Assembly: GCF_016862315.1 (NCBI RefSeq)
Contig: NZ_BOMS01000135.1
Span: 1 to 64,000 of the forward strand
Direction of reading: 5' to 3'
From: Actinoplanes palleronii
GTDB taxonomy: Bacteria; Actinomycetota; Actinomycetes; Mycobacteriales; Micromonosporaceae
Length of the DNA: 64,000 nt
Part shown: positions 1-8,117 of the stretch, piece after piece
How positions within the stretch are numbered: position 1 is the first letter of the stretch
Layout of the letters: every line of letters starts with the position of its first letter
The notes under the pieces: model-generated
Seen by the model: only the letters and a program-made list of their open reading frames with translations
The model's database searches: none
What the model was told of the DNA's origin: nothing
Program-made: the position numbers and the translations under genes

Positions 1-219
1 TAAGACAGGCTTGGGTTCAGTGCACCTGACCGGCCCGGTCGGCGGGCCGGCTACAGGCACACTCCCCCGGCCGGCCCGACCCACCGTGCACCCGACCGGG
101 CGGGCCGGCGGGCCGGCGGCAGGCACGGTCTCCCGGCTGGCCTGACGCCACAGGCGCGGCCTGGGGGCCGGTCGGCCCGGCCCGCCCGCGCCGTGCGGGT
201 GTGGGTGGGCGGGGACGGG
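1..219. other. GC-rich region downstream of MMPL gene, no gene recognised
   Basis: This stretch lies after the stop codon of the minus-strand MMPL gene and runs to the window edge. It is extremely GC-rich and full of short GGCCGG-type inverted repeats, some of which could fold as a terminator for the MMPL transcript. Open frames cross it on both strands, but none has a recognisable protein signature, so no gene is called. Confidence 0.4.
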
Positions 220-2337
220 TCAGTCGTGTTGGTGGGTGAGGGTGGCTGGGGCCGGGGAGATCGGCGCGTTGACCGACGGGTCCTGGTGGGTGAGGCGGCT
301 GGGCCACCACATCCAGCGGCCGATGTCCAGGTTCAGTGCGGTGACCAGCACCGACCGGACGACCAGGGTGTCCAGCAGGACGCCGAACGCGACCGCGAAG
401 CCGATCTCGGCGAAGGCCACCAGCGGGAGGCTGCCGAGCGCCGCGAACGTGCCGGCCAGCACGATGCCGGCCGAGGTGATCACTCCGCCGGTGGCGGCCA
501 GGCCGATCAGGGCGCCACGGCGGGTGCCGTGTTCGCGGGTCTCCTCGCGGACCCGGGTCATCAGGAAGATGTTGTAGTCGATGCCGAGCGCGACCAGGAA
601 GACGAAGACGAACAGCGGGAACGAGGTGTCCTCCCCGGCGAAGCCGAACACGTGCCGGAAGATCAGCGCGCTGACCCCGAGGGCGGCCGCGAACGACAGC
701 ACCACGGTGGCGATCAGGATCAGCGGGGCGACCAGGGACCGCAGCAGGATGCCGAGGATGACCAGCACGACCAGCAGCACCAACGGGATGATCAGCCGGT
801 TGTCGTGTTTGTTGGCCTCGTTGATGTCGTACATCATCGCGGTCATCCCGCCGACCTTCGCGTCGGCGCCCGGGATCGGATGCACGGCGTCCCGGACCGC
901 GAGCACGGTGTCCTCCGCGGCCGGGCTGTCCGGAGCGGCCTGCAGGGTGCCCTCGAACTGCACCAGACCGTTCTTGGTCACCGGGTCGCTGACCTCGCTG
1001 ATCCCGGGGACCCCGGCGAACGCGGTGCGGACCGCGCTCTGCTGAGCCTCGTTCGCGATCACCACGACCGGCTGTCCCTGCCCGGCCGGGAAGTGCCGGG
1101 CGAGCACCTCGAGGCCGGCCACCGACGGCTGTTCGCTGGTGAACGAGTCCTCCTGGCTCAGGCCGTTCGCGTTGAGCTGCAGCAGGCCGAGCGCCATCGC
1201 GCCGAGCACCACCGAGGTGGTCACCCAGACCGTGCGCGGGCGCCGGGCGATCCGGGTGCCCACCCGGGACCAGAAGCCGGTCGCGCTCGGCTCGGGCGTG
1301 CTGAAGCGCGGGCGCACCGGCCAGAACAGCCAGCGGCCGCAGATCACCAGCAGGGCCGGCAGCAGCGACATCATCGCGAGCAGGCCGACCACGATGCCGA
1401 GCGCGGCGACCGGCCCGAGACCGCTCGTGGAGTTCACCTCGGCGAGCATCAGGCAGGACATCCCGATCGCCACGGTCGCGGCGCTGGCGATGATCGCTGG
1501 GCCGGCGCGGTGCAGGGCGAACATCATCGCCTCGTGCCGGTCGGCGTGCCGGCGCAACTCCTCGCGGTAGCGGGCGACGAGCAGCAGGGCGTAGTCGGTG
1601 CCGGCGCCGAAGACCAGAACGGTGAGAATGCCGGCGCTCTGCGCGTTGACCACCAGGCCGGCGTTCTTGGCGAGCAGGTAGATCACCGCTTGGGCGGTGG
1701 TCAGCGCGACGCCGGCCGTGATGATCGGAAGCAGCCACAGGACCGGGCTCCGGTACGTCACCAGCAGGATCACGGCGACCACGATCAGGGTGGTGTAGAG
1801 CAGGGTGCCGTCGATGCCCTCGAACGCGCTAGCCGAGTCGGCGGCCACCCCGGCCGGCCCGGTCAGGTGCACGGTCAGGCCGTTCTCCCCCGTACCGGAA
1901 ATGGTCTTGATCTGATCGACGACGCCGGCGATCTTGTCCCAGCCGTCGGCGTCGACCTTGATCGGCGCGATGACCTGGAGCGCTTCCTTGTCCTGCGACG
2001 GGATCGGGCCGACCACCTCGCCGGTCACGCCGGGCACCGCGGCGATCGCCTTGGCGTCGGCGGTGGCTTTCTGCTGGTCGGCCGGGGTGATCCCGCCGAG
2101 GCGCTCGTAGACCAGGATGGCCGGCACGATGTCGTCCGGCGAGAACTGTTTCTGCAGGTCGGCGACCTGGGTGGCTTCGGCGCCGCCGGGCAGCCAGGAC
2201 GCGTTGTCGTTCTTCTCGACGCTGCCCAGTTTGCCGGCCAGCCCCCCGGCGAAGACCAGGACCACGATCCACAGTGCCAGCACGATCCATTTGCTGCGCC
2301 GGCCGCTGACCAGCCGGGCGAAGGTTCCGGTTGTCAT
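220..2337 (-). CDS. MMPL family RND-type membrane transporter
   Basis: 705-residue membrane protein, normal length for actinobacterial MMPL proteins that export lipids, siderophores or drugs using the proton gradient. It has the family layout: an N-terminal membrane anchor (about residues 12-35), an extracytoplasmic domain, a block of helices about 165-340 containing the typical FGAGTDYALLLVARYREEL stretch, then a second extracytoplasmic domain and helix block with GIDYNIFLMTRVREE near 590. The ATG start follows a GGGGGAG ribosome site. It appears monocistronic. The substrate cannot be read from sequence. A second MMPL gene begins at 62208 beside a MarR regulator; this copy has no adjacent regulator. 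Confidence 0.9.
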   Translation of the reverse strand: MTTGTFARLVSGRRSKWIVLALWIVVLVFAGGLAGKLGSVEKNDNASWLPGGAEATQVADLQKQFSPDDIVPAILVYERLGGITPADQQKATADAKAIAAVPGVTGEVVGPIPSQDKEALQVIAPIKVDADGWDKIAGVVDQIKTISGTGENGLTVHLTGPAGVAADSASAFEGIDGTLLYTTLIVVAVILLVTYRSPVLWLLPIITAGVALTTAQAVIYLLAKNAGLVVNAQSAGILTVLVFGAGTDYALLLVARYREELRRHADRHEAMMFALHRAGPAIIASAATVAIGMSCLMLAEVNSTSGLGPVAALGIVVGLLAMMSLLPALLVICGRWLFWPVRPRFSTPEPSATGFWSRVGTRIARRPRTVWVTTSVVLGAMALGLLQLNANGLSQEDSFTSEQPSVAGLEVLARHFPAGQGQPVVVIANEAQQSAVRTAFAGVPGISEVSDPVTKNGLVQFEGTLQAAPDSPAAEDTVLAVRDAVHPIPGADAKVGGMTAMMYDINEANKHDNRLIIPLVLLVVLVILGILLRSLVAPLILIATVVLSFAAALGVSALIFRHVFGFAGEDTSFPLFVFVFLVALGIDYNIFLMTRVREETREHGTRRGALIGLAATGGVITSAGIVLAGTFAALGSLPLVAFAEIGFAVAFGVLLDTLVVRSVLVTALNLDIGRWMWWPSRLTHQDPSVNAPISPAPATLTHQHD

Positions 2338-2510
2338 CGCTCTCCCCCAAAACGCGTGAACCCGCGGAGCGTATGCAGGGAAGAAGATCGATCTGAACCC
2401 CGAGACGAGTCAGATCAGGGATTCCTCAGGGGCGGGTACTCCGTTCGGCTTATGATCACGCGGGTCCGGTACGGACGGCGGCGTACGTGGGATACCGGCA
2501 TAATCGTCCG

Positions 2511-2786
2511 GTGACCAATTGGGAGTATGCGCGGCTGGAGTACCGCGCGGCGGGCACGCTGGGCACCGACCGGTTCATGGACTGGACCGCGACGTTCCAT
2601 CACCCGGGTGGGGTGCTGCGCTGGGGCACCGACGAACGCTTCGACGATTTGCGCCATATGAATCGGGCGGGTGCGGCCGGGTGGCAGGCCTACGACCGCG
2701 CGGTGATCCACGTGAAGGACGAACCCCATCGACTGAGCAGCGTGACGTATTCGATGCGCCGCCCGGTCCCGACCGACATCCCCTAG
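2511..2786 (+). CDS. small conserved-looking protein of unknown function (91 aa)
   Basis: A 91-residue acidic/aromatic protein beginning MTNWEYARLEYR with no signal peptide or membrane segment. I do not recognise the family; DUF4177-like small proteins begin similarly with WEY, but this is only a resemblance. The GTG at 2511 is preferred over GTG 2487 because a CATAAT -10-like box (2499-2504) lies 6 nt upstream, which would give a leaderless transcript. It ends 13 nt before smpB and may be cotranscribed with it. Confidence 0.6.
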   Translation: MTNWEYARLEYRAAGTLGTDRFMDWTATFHHPGGVLRWGTDERFDDLRHMNRAGAAGWQAYDRAVIHVKDEPHRLSSVTYSMRRPVPTDIP

Positions 2787-2799
2787 TTACCCTTCGGGG

Positions 2800-3282
2800 G
2801 TGGCCAAGGAGACCGGGACCAAGCTGATCGCCTCGAACAAGAAGGCGCGTCACGACTACGCGATCCTCAAGACGTACGAGGCGGGCCTGGTGCTGGCCGG
2901 CACCGAGGTGAAATCGCTGCGCCTGGGCCGCGCGTCGCTGGTCGACGCGTTCGCCCAGGAGCACGAGGGGGAACTGATGCTGTACGGCCTGCACGTGGCC
3001 GAGTACGGCTTCGGCAGCTGGACCAACCACGCCCCGCGCCGCACCCGGAAACTGCTGCTGCACAAGGTCGAGATCATCAAGATCCTGAACACCCTGCGGG
3101 ACGGCACCGGGCTCACCCTGGTGCCGCTCTCGATGTATTTCAAGGACGGCTGGGTGAAGGTCGAGCTGGGCATCGCCCGCGGCCTCAAGTCCTGGGACAA
3201 GCGGCAGGTGCTGGCCCAGCGCGACGCCCAGAAGGAGATCGCCAAGGAGATGGGCCGACGTCTCAAAGGCGCCCGCCGATAA
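2800..3282 (+). CDS. smpB: SsrA-binding protein SmpB
   Basis: 160-residue SmpB, the partner that binds tmRNA and delivers it to stalled ribosomes for trans-translation. Visible signatures are the N-terminal NKKARHDY, the GTEVKSLR segment, and the basic C-terminal tail (WDKRQVLAQRDAQKEIAKEMGRRLKG) that reads the empty mRNA channel. Length is standard. The start is GTG. A tmRNA gene (ssrA), sometimes found just downstream of smpB, is not visible here: the next gene follows within 11 nt. Confidence 0.97.
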   Translation: MAKETGTKLIASNKKARHDYAILKTYEAGLVLAGTEVKSLRLGRASLVDAFAQEHEGELMLYGLHVAEYGFGSWTNHAPRRTRKLLLHKVEIIKILNTLRDGTGLTLVPLSMYFKDGWVKVELGIARGLKSWDKRQVLAQRDAQKEIAKEMGRRLKGARR

Positions 3283-3292
3283 ACTCTTGATC

Positions 3293-4300
3293 ATGAAGTT
3301 CGGTCTCGACACGTTCGGCGACGTCACCGCCGATACGTCGTACGCTCAAGTCATCCGCAACGTGGTCGAGCAGGCGGTCCTGGCCGACCGCCTGGGTGTC
3401 GACGCCTTCGGCGTCGGCGAGCATCACCGCGACGATTTCGCCATCTCGTCCCCGGAGATCGTGCTGGCGGCGATCGCCGCCCGGACCGAGCGGATCACGG
3501 TGGGCACCGCGGTCACGGTCCTGAGCTCCGACGATCCGGTACGCGTGTTCGAGCGCTTCGCCACCCTGGACGCGGTGTCGAACGGCCGCGCGGAGATCAT
3601 CCTCGGGCGTGGCTCGTTCACCGAGTCGTTCCCGCTGTTCGGGTACGACCTGGGCGACTACGAGCGGCTCTTCGAGGAGAAGACCGAGCTGATGGCGGAA
3701 CTGCTCGCCGAGAAGCCGGTCACCTGGTCCGGCACGGTCCGCCCGCCGTTGACCGGGCAGAGCGTGTTCCCGAAGACCGAGTCCGGACGGATCCGCACCT
3801 GGATCGGCGTCGGCGGGAGCCCCGAGTCGGTGATCCGCGCCGCCGGCTACGGCCTGCCGCTCTGCCTGGCGATCATCGGTGGCGAGCCGGCCCGGTTCGC
3901 GCCGTACGTCGACCTCTACCACCGCGCGCTCAAGGAACTCGGCCAGCCCGAGCAGCCGATCGCGGTGCACTGCCCCGGTTTCGTGGCGGCCACCGACGAC
4001 GAGGCGGTCGATCTGCTCTGGCCGCACGCCCGCACGATGCTGGACCGGATCGGCCGGGAACGCGGCTGGCCGCCGATCACCCGGGACCGGTTCGAGGACG
4101 ACGTGACCGAGGGCGCCTGGCACGTCGGCTCACCGGAGACGGTGGCCCGCAAGGTCGCCGCCACCATCCAGGCGCTGGGCATTCAGCGGTTCGATCTGAA
4201 GTACGCCCACGGCAGCCTGCCGCACGAGCACCTGATGACCGCGGTCGAACTCTACGGCTCGCAGGTCATCCCCCGGGTGCGGGAGATCCTGGCCGGCTGA
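3293..4300 (+). CDS. LLM class flavin-dependent oxidoreductase (luciferase-like)
   Basis: 335-residue member of the bacterial luciferase-like/F420-FMN oxidoreductase superfamily, a soluble TIM-barrel enzyme. Family features include the N-terminal KFGLDTFGD, the LGVDAFGVGEHH segment, the TAVTVLSSDDPVRVFERFATLD run and LGRGSFTESFPLFGYDL. The substrate is unknown, and FMN versus F420 use cannot be decided by eye. ATG 3293 is chosen over TTG 3287 because TAAACT at 3280-3285, overlapping the smpB stop codon, sits exactly 7 nt upstream, the usual geometry of a leaderless actinobacterial promoter. Transcription ends at a strong hairpin shared with the convergent xylF-like gene. Confidence 0.88.
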   Translation: MKFGLDTFGDVTADTSYAQVIRNVVEQAVLADRLGVDAFGVGEHHRDDFAISSPEIVLAAIAARTERITVGTAVTVLSSDDPVRVFERFATLDAVSNGRAEIILGRGSFTESFPLFGYDLGDYERLFEEKTELMAELLAEKPVTWSGTVRPPLTGQSVFPKTESGRIRTWIGVGGSPESVIRAAGYGLPLCLAIIGGEPARFAPYVDLYHRALKELGQPEQPIAVHCPGFVAATDDEAVDLLWPHARTMLDRIGRERGWPPITRDRFEDDVTEGAWHVGSPETVARKVAATIQALGIQRFDLKYAHGSLPHEHLMTAVELYGSQVIPRVREILAG

Positions 4301-4315
4301 CCGGCCTGCTGAGTC

Positions 4316-4342
4316 GTGAGGGCCGGCCGGGCCGGCCCTCAC
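4316..4342. terminator. hairpin between convergent genes
   Basis: Perfect 12-bp inverted repeat (GTGAGGGCCGGC, loop CGG, complement) in the 51-bp gap between the LLM oxidoreductase and the convergent xylose-type binding protein. It can act for both strands. There is no clear U-tract, as is common in actinomycetes. Confidence 0.7.
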
Positions 4343-4351
4343 ACCTCACAC

Positions 4352-5488
4352 CTACTTGAGCACGCCGTACTGCTCGCACTTGGCGACGAACTTCGGAGTG
4401 CACAGTTCCTTGGTGGTGACGTAGCCCTCGGTCACCAGCGACTTGACCTTGCCGGCCGTGATCGGGGTCGGGATCAGCAGGACGGACGGCACGTAGGCGC
4501 CCGTCTCCGGGTCCTTGACCTTGTCGTTGGCCGTCTTCTTCTGGCCCTTGACGATGCCGATCGCCAGGTCGGCGGCCGCTTCGGCCTCCTTCTTGGTGGC
4601 CTTGTACACCGTCATGCACTGGTCGCCGATGAGGATGTTCTGCAGGCCCTGCACGGTGGCGTCCTGGCCGGTGACCGGGACCTTGCCGTTCAGGCGCTTG
4701 GTGCGGAGCACCTCGATGGCGGCGTTGCCGAGGCCGTCGTTGGCGGCGAGCACGCCGTCGATGTTCGGCCACTGCTTCAGCATCTGCGTGAAGATCGCCT
4801 TGCCCTCGTCGTTGTCCCACTCCGGGACGAACTGGTCGGGGCCCTTGGTGAACTCCCCGTTGTCGTACTTGGTCTGCAGGATCGAGTCGTACCCGTCCTT
4901 GAACAACGTGGCGTTGTTGTCGGTGGGCGACCCGTTCAGCTCGGCGACCACCGGCTTGCCGCTCGCCGCCTTCGCCTGCATGCAGCTCATCAGGCCCTGT
5001 GCCTGCTGGATGCCGACCTGCTCGTTGTTGAAGCTGACGTAGTAGTCGGCGTTGCCGTTGAGGGTGAGCCGGTCGTAGTCGATCACCGGGATCTTGCGGG
5101 CGTGGGCGTTGTCGATCACGGCCTTGCCACTGGCCGAGTCGAGGTTCGCGATCACCAGCACCTTGACGCCGCCGTCGAGCATCTTGTCGGCGATCGCCTT
5201 GAACGCCTCCTTGTCACCCTCAGCGTTCTTGATCTCGTAGGGGACGTTGGCCTTCTCGAACGCGGCCTTCAGGTAGTTCGGGTCGTCCTTGCCCCACCGG
5301 GCGGAGGTCTTGAGGTCCGGCAGGATGACTCCGACGCCGTTCCGGCCCTTGCCCGTGATCGACACCGACACGTTGGAGGTGCTGGTGTCGTCGCTGGAGT
5401 CACCGCTGCCCGAGCCGTCATCACAGGCCGTAAGCGTGACCGACGTCATCAGGCCGGCAGCGACAAGTGCGAACAGTGCCTTGCGCAT
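4352..5488 (-). CDS. sugar ABC transporter substrate-binding lipoprotein, xylose-type
   Basis: 378-residue periplasmic-binding-protein-like lipoprotein of the XylF group. The signal peptide ends in a lipobox (LTAC, Cys about 22). The mature part has the two-lobe fold expected for pentose binding, with GVGVILPDLKTSARW at the N-terminus, DYDRLTLNGNADYYVSFNN in the hinge region and VPVTGQDATVQGLQNIL near the C-terminal lobe. It should deliver a sugar such as xylose to an ABC importer, but no cognate ATPase or permease is adjacent: the next minus-strand gene upstream is an unrelated ABC-2 permease. It is therefore an orphan binding protein, or its transporter is encoded elsewhere. Confidence 0.9.
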   Translation of the reverse strand: MRKALFALVAAGLMTSVTLTACDDGSGSGDSSDDTSTSNVSVSITGKGRNGVGVILPDLKTSARWGKDDPNYLKAAFEKANVPYEIKNAEGDKEAFKAIADKMLDGGVKVLVIANLDSASGKAVIDNAHARKIPVIDYDRLTLNGNADYYVSFNNEQVGIQQAQGLMSCMQAKAASGKPVVAELNGSPTDNNATLFKDGYDSILQTKYDNGEFTKGPDQFVPEWDNDEGKAIFTQMLKQWPNIDGVLAANDGLGNAAIEVLRTKRLNGKVPVTGQDATVQGLQNILIGDQCMTVYKATKKEAEAAADLAIGIVKGQKKTANDKVKDPETGAYVPSVLLIPTPITAGKVKSLVTEGYVTTKELCTPKFVAKCEQYGVLK

Positions 5489-5604
5489 GGCAGTTGAAGT
5501 CCTCTCAGGGGTATATCCCGACCAGCGGGGGGGTCGCCGGACGGTCGGCCCAGTATCAACCTGAGCGCCTCGGCCGCAACATCGGGTGCAGGCCTGAGGG
5601 GAAG

Positions 5605-5634
5605 ATTATTCACTTCGCCCGGTGTCACCGGCAA
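5605..5634 (-). promoter_or_regulatory. possible sigma70-type promoter of the xylF-like gene
   Basis: On the minus strand TTGCCG (5629-5634) and AATAAT (5605-5610) are separated by 18 nt, in a locally AT-rich patch about 120 nt upstream of the start codon. This would give a moderately long leader. The assignment rests only on box similarity and spacing. Confidence 0.4.
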
Positions 5635-5700
5635 GGCATCACGGACGGTATTGACAACTTCCTTTTTCCGGAACCACGTAACCGGTGCTTAACGTGCCAC

Positions 5701-5724
5701 GGCGGCCCGCTTCTGCGGACCGCC
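5701..5724 (-). terminator. terminator hairpin after the ABC-2 permease gene
   Basis: 10-bp inverted repeat (GGCGGCCCGC, loop TTCT, GCGGACCGCC) with one mismatch. It lies 33 nt after the stop codon of the minus-strand permease gene and so probably ends the GntR/ATPase/permease operon. Confidence 0.65.
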
Positions 5725-5756
5725 GCGACAACGATCTTCGGCCGAACGGCCCGTTC

Positions 5757-6776
5757 TCAGGCCAGCCGGCGCCGGATCCACCAGACCGAGAAGATCGACA
5801 AGGCCATGGCGAGCACGACCAGGAGACCGAACTCCCGCCACTGCAGCACCCAGAACTTCGCGTCCGGGATATAGGTGACCTTCGTGCTGAGGTGCTGCGC
5901 GGCGAGCCATTCCGGGCAGGTCAGCCGCTCGTTGGGCGCTTCCGGGCCGCACTTGGTGGAGTCAGCCGGGCCGACGAACTCGGTGCCGGCCGGCGTCACC
6001 ACGGTGGTCGACAGGAGCCAGCCGTCGCGCTCCTCGGGCATCGGCTCCAGACGTAACTCTTTGGTCTCCATGCTGTACGACATCCCCATCCGCGCCTTCG
6101 GGTCCAGCGCGGTGAGCGTGCTGGTCGGTGTCACCAGCAGCGGGCGGACCAGCAGCGGAGCGGCCAGTTGCAGCCCGGTGATCACCACGAGGGTGACCGC
6201 CATGGCCGTCAGGGTGCGGCGCAGCAGCAGACCGGCGGTGACACCCAGCACGAAGGCCAGTGCCGCGTACCCGATCGGCACCACCCCGCGGGCCGGGAAG
6301 GTGGTCGGCAGGATCCGTTCGCCGTTGGCGGCGTCGATCAGGTGCGCCCACCGGCCCAGCGCCAGGCTGACCAGGCCGGCCCCGAGCGCCGCGGCCAGCC
6401 CGCCACCGAGCAGCTTGACCAGCAGCCAGCGGCCCCGGCCGATCGACTGGCTGAAGACCATCCGGTACGTGCCGGTCTCCAGCTCGCGGGCCACCAGCGG
6501 CGCGCCCCAGAAGATGCCCACCACGGCCGGCAGCACGACCAGGGTCGCCAGGCCGCCGTAGTAGACCGGTTTGGCCTGGCCGTACCGCAGCGCGGAGAGG
6601 AACGTGTCGGCGGCCGAGGCGCAGGCGTCGGCGCCCTGACAGCCGGTGAACCCGGCGTTCAGCGCGGCGTCGGTCACCTGGGTCCAGGTCAGCGCCATCC
6701 CGGCCAGGAGCACCAGCAGCAGCCCGCCGGTGGCCAGCACCGGGGTCCGGAACTGCCGCCAGGTCAACCAGATCAT
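5757..6776 (-). CDS. ABC-2 type transporter permease
   Basis: 339-residue integral membrane protein with about six hydrophobic segments (residues 15-31, about 75-95, 118-140, 166-186, 190-212, 312-332) and an N-terminal MIWLTWRQFR typical of actinobacterial ABC-2 permeases. Between the last two helices lies an extracytoplasmic loop of about 100 residues with two cysteines (TKCGPEAP..LTCPEW). It is the last gene of a three-gene operon, and its start overlaps the stop of the ATPase gene by 4 nt. Exporters in GntR (YtrA-type) operons usually handle antibiotics or cell-envelope stress compounds, but the substrate here is unknown. Confidence 0.88.
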   Translation of the reverse strand: MIWLTWRQFRTPVLATGGLLLVLLAGMALTWTQVTDAALNAGFTGCQGADACASAADTFLSALRYGQAKPVYYGGLATLVVLPAVVGIFWGAPLVARELETGTYRMVFSQSIGRGRWLLVKLLGGGLAAALGAGLVSLALGRWAHLIDAANGERILPTTFPARGVVPIGYAALAFVLGVTAGLLLRRTLTAMAVTLVVITGLQLAAPLLVRPLLVTPTSTLTALDPKARMGMSYSMETKELRLEPMPEERDGWLLSTTVVTPAGTEFVGPADSTKCGPEAPNERLTCPEWLAAQHLSTKVTYIPDAKFWVLQWREFGLLVVLAMALSIFSVWWIRRRLA

Positions 6777-7645
6777 CGCTGTCCCTCCAGCACGCGTCCG
6801 GAGCCGGCCGCCCCGCTCATGTACGCCAGCACGATGTCCTCCAGGTCCAGCCGGTCGACCTGCCAGGACGGGTCGTCGATCGGCGCGGTGCTGCGCACCA
6901 CCAGGGTCGACTGCTTGCCGGTGTGGCTCTCCTCGACCACCGTCCGGCCGGCACCCAGGTCGGCCGGATCGCGCCGGGGCCCGGCCAGCCGGTGATGGCT
7001 GGCGAGCAGGTCGTCCACGTCGCCGGCCACCCGGACTTTCGAGGCGACCAGCACGATCAGGTGGTCGCAGACCCGTTCCAGGTCGGCCACCAGGTGCGAG
7101 GACATCACGATGCTCATCCCGGTGGCGGCCAGCTCCATCAGGCCCTGCAGGAACGTCCGCCGGGCGAGCGGGTCCAGCGCCGCCACCGGCTCGTCGAGCA
7201 GCAGCAGCTCGGGCCGTTTCGCGGCGGCGACGGTCAGGGCCAGCTGGGCGCGCTGCCCGCCGGAGAGCTTGCCCGCCTTCTGCGCCGGGTCCAGCCCGAC
7301 CTGGGCGATCCGCTCCTCGGCGAGCTGGGAGTCCCAGGACGGGTTGAGGTGCGCGCCCATCCGCAGGTGCTCGGCGACGGTCAGCCCGGCGTAGACCGGG
7401 GTGTCCTGCGCGACGAAACCGACCCGCGGTGAGCCGCTGACCGGCCGCTCGCCGAGCACGTCGATCCGCCCCGCGGTCGGATCGAGGAGCCCGCAGGCGA
7501 GCAGCAGCAGCGTGGACTTGCCGGCGCCGTTCGGGCCGACCAGGCCGACGACGTGGCCGGCCGGGATGTCGAGCGTGCAGTCGGCCAGGGCGGTACGCCG
7601 CCCGTATTTTTTGGTGAGGCCCGTGGCAGTGAGCGCGCTAGTCAT
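6773..7645 (-). CDS. ABC transporter ATP-binding protein
   Basis: 290-residue nucleotide-binding subunit. Walker A is GPNGAGKST (about 38-46), the signature motif is LSGGQ (about 129), and Walker B is LLLLDEP followed by a D-loop ALDP. The last 80 residues after the ATPase core (from about 205) form an extra C-terminal domain seen in many ABC-2 ATPases. It overlaps the GntR gene upstream and the permease downstream by 4 nt each, so the three products are translationally coupled. It should energise the permease encoded at 5757-6776. Confidence 0.93.
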   Translation of the reverse strand: MTSALTATGLTKKYGRRTALADCTLDIPAGHVVGLVGPNGAGKSTLLLLACGLLDPTAGRIDVLGERPVSGSPRVGFVAQDTPVYAGLTVAEHLRMGAHLNPSWDSQLAEERIAQVGLDPAQKAGKLSGGQRAQLALTVAAAKRPELLLLDEPVAALDPLARRTFLQGLMELAATGMSIVMSSHLVADLERVCDHLIVLVASKVRVAGDVDDLLASHHRLAGPRRDPADLGAGRTVVEESHTGKQSTLVVRSTAPIDDPSWQVDRLDLEDIVLAYMSGAAGSGRVLEGQR

Positions 7646-8031
7646 GCTCGGGCCTCCGAAAACGTCCGGAAGGCGCTGAGGAAGAGCGCTTCGATGCTCT
7701 CGTCGTCGAGGCCGGCCTCCCGCGCCTCGGCGAGCCAGCGCTCCAGGTCGCGCCGCAGCGGCTCGTGCCGGCTCAGCGAATCGGCGCCGAGCGTGCGGGT
7801 GACGAACGTGCCGAGGCCGGGACGGGCGGTGACCAGGCCTTCGTACTCCAGCTCGCGGTACGCCTTCGACACGGTGTTCGGGTTGATCGCGACCCGGGCC
7901 ACCACCTCCTTGACGGTGGGCAGCTTGTCACCCTCGGTCAGCACGCCGAGCCGCAGCGCGTGCCGGACCTGCTGGATGAGCTGCATGTACGGCGCGACCC
8001 CGGACCGCGAGTCCAAGTGGAACTCGATCAT
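7642..8031 (-). CDS. GntR family (YtrA-type) transcriptional regulator
   Basis: 129-residue repressor with an N-terminal winged helix-turn-helix (MIEFHLDSRSGVAPYMQLIQQVRHAL ... INPNTVSKAYRELEYEGLV) and only a short C-terminal dimerisation tail, the hallmark of the YtrA subfamily. The ATG at 8031 is chosen over one at 8049 because GGAGGAG lies 5 nt before it and the family starts at this point. It heads the GntR/ATPase/permease operon. An inverted repeat in its own leader (8048-8061) is the likely operator, giving autorepression relieved by an effector. Confidence 0.92.
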   Translation of the reverse strand: MIEFHLDSRSGVAPYMQLIQQVRHALRLGVLTEGDKLPTVKEVVARVAINPNTVSKAYRELEYEGLVTARPGLGTFVTRTLGADSLSRHEPLRRDLERWLAEAREAGLDDESIEALFLSAFRTFSEARA

Positions 8032-8047
8032 CTCGCTCCTCCATTTC

Positions 8048-8061
8048 ACTAGTTGCCTAGT
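8048..8061. promoter_or_regulatory. probable GntR operator
   Basis: Perfect inverted repeat ACTAG-TTGC-CTAGT, 16 nt upstream of the GntR start codon and next to a TATTCT box (8062-8067, minus strand). Its position over the presumed promoter supports autoregulation by the adjacent repressor. Binding is inferred. Confidence 0.55.
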
Positions 8062-8077
8062 AGAATAGGGTCAGCAA

Positions 8078-8102
8078 AAAGGCGGCCGGAAGGGCCGCCT
8101 TT
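8078..8102 (-). terminator. intrinsic terminator of the aldehyde dehydrogenase gene
   Basis: 10-bp perfect stem (AAAGGCGGCC / GGCCGCCTTT) with loop GGAAG. Read on the minus strand it is followed by TTTTT and sits 15 nt beyond the stop codon of the minus-strand dehydrogenase gene. It is one of the few classical U-tract terminators in the window. Confidence 0.85.
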
Positions 8103-8117
8103 CGCAGATGGCGCGAA

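Noticed and set aside
17..2514. Long open frames overlapping the MMPL gene on both strands
   Set aside because: They are shadows produced by high GC content: Arg/Gly/Asp/Gln-rich, no domain, and they overlap a clear MMPL protein.
3283..3292. tmRNA (ssrA) gene next to smpB
   Set aside because: No space between smpB and the next gene, and no tRNA-like ends were seen nearby.
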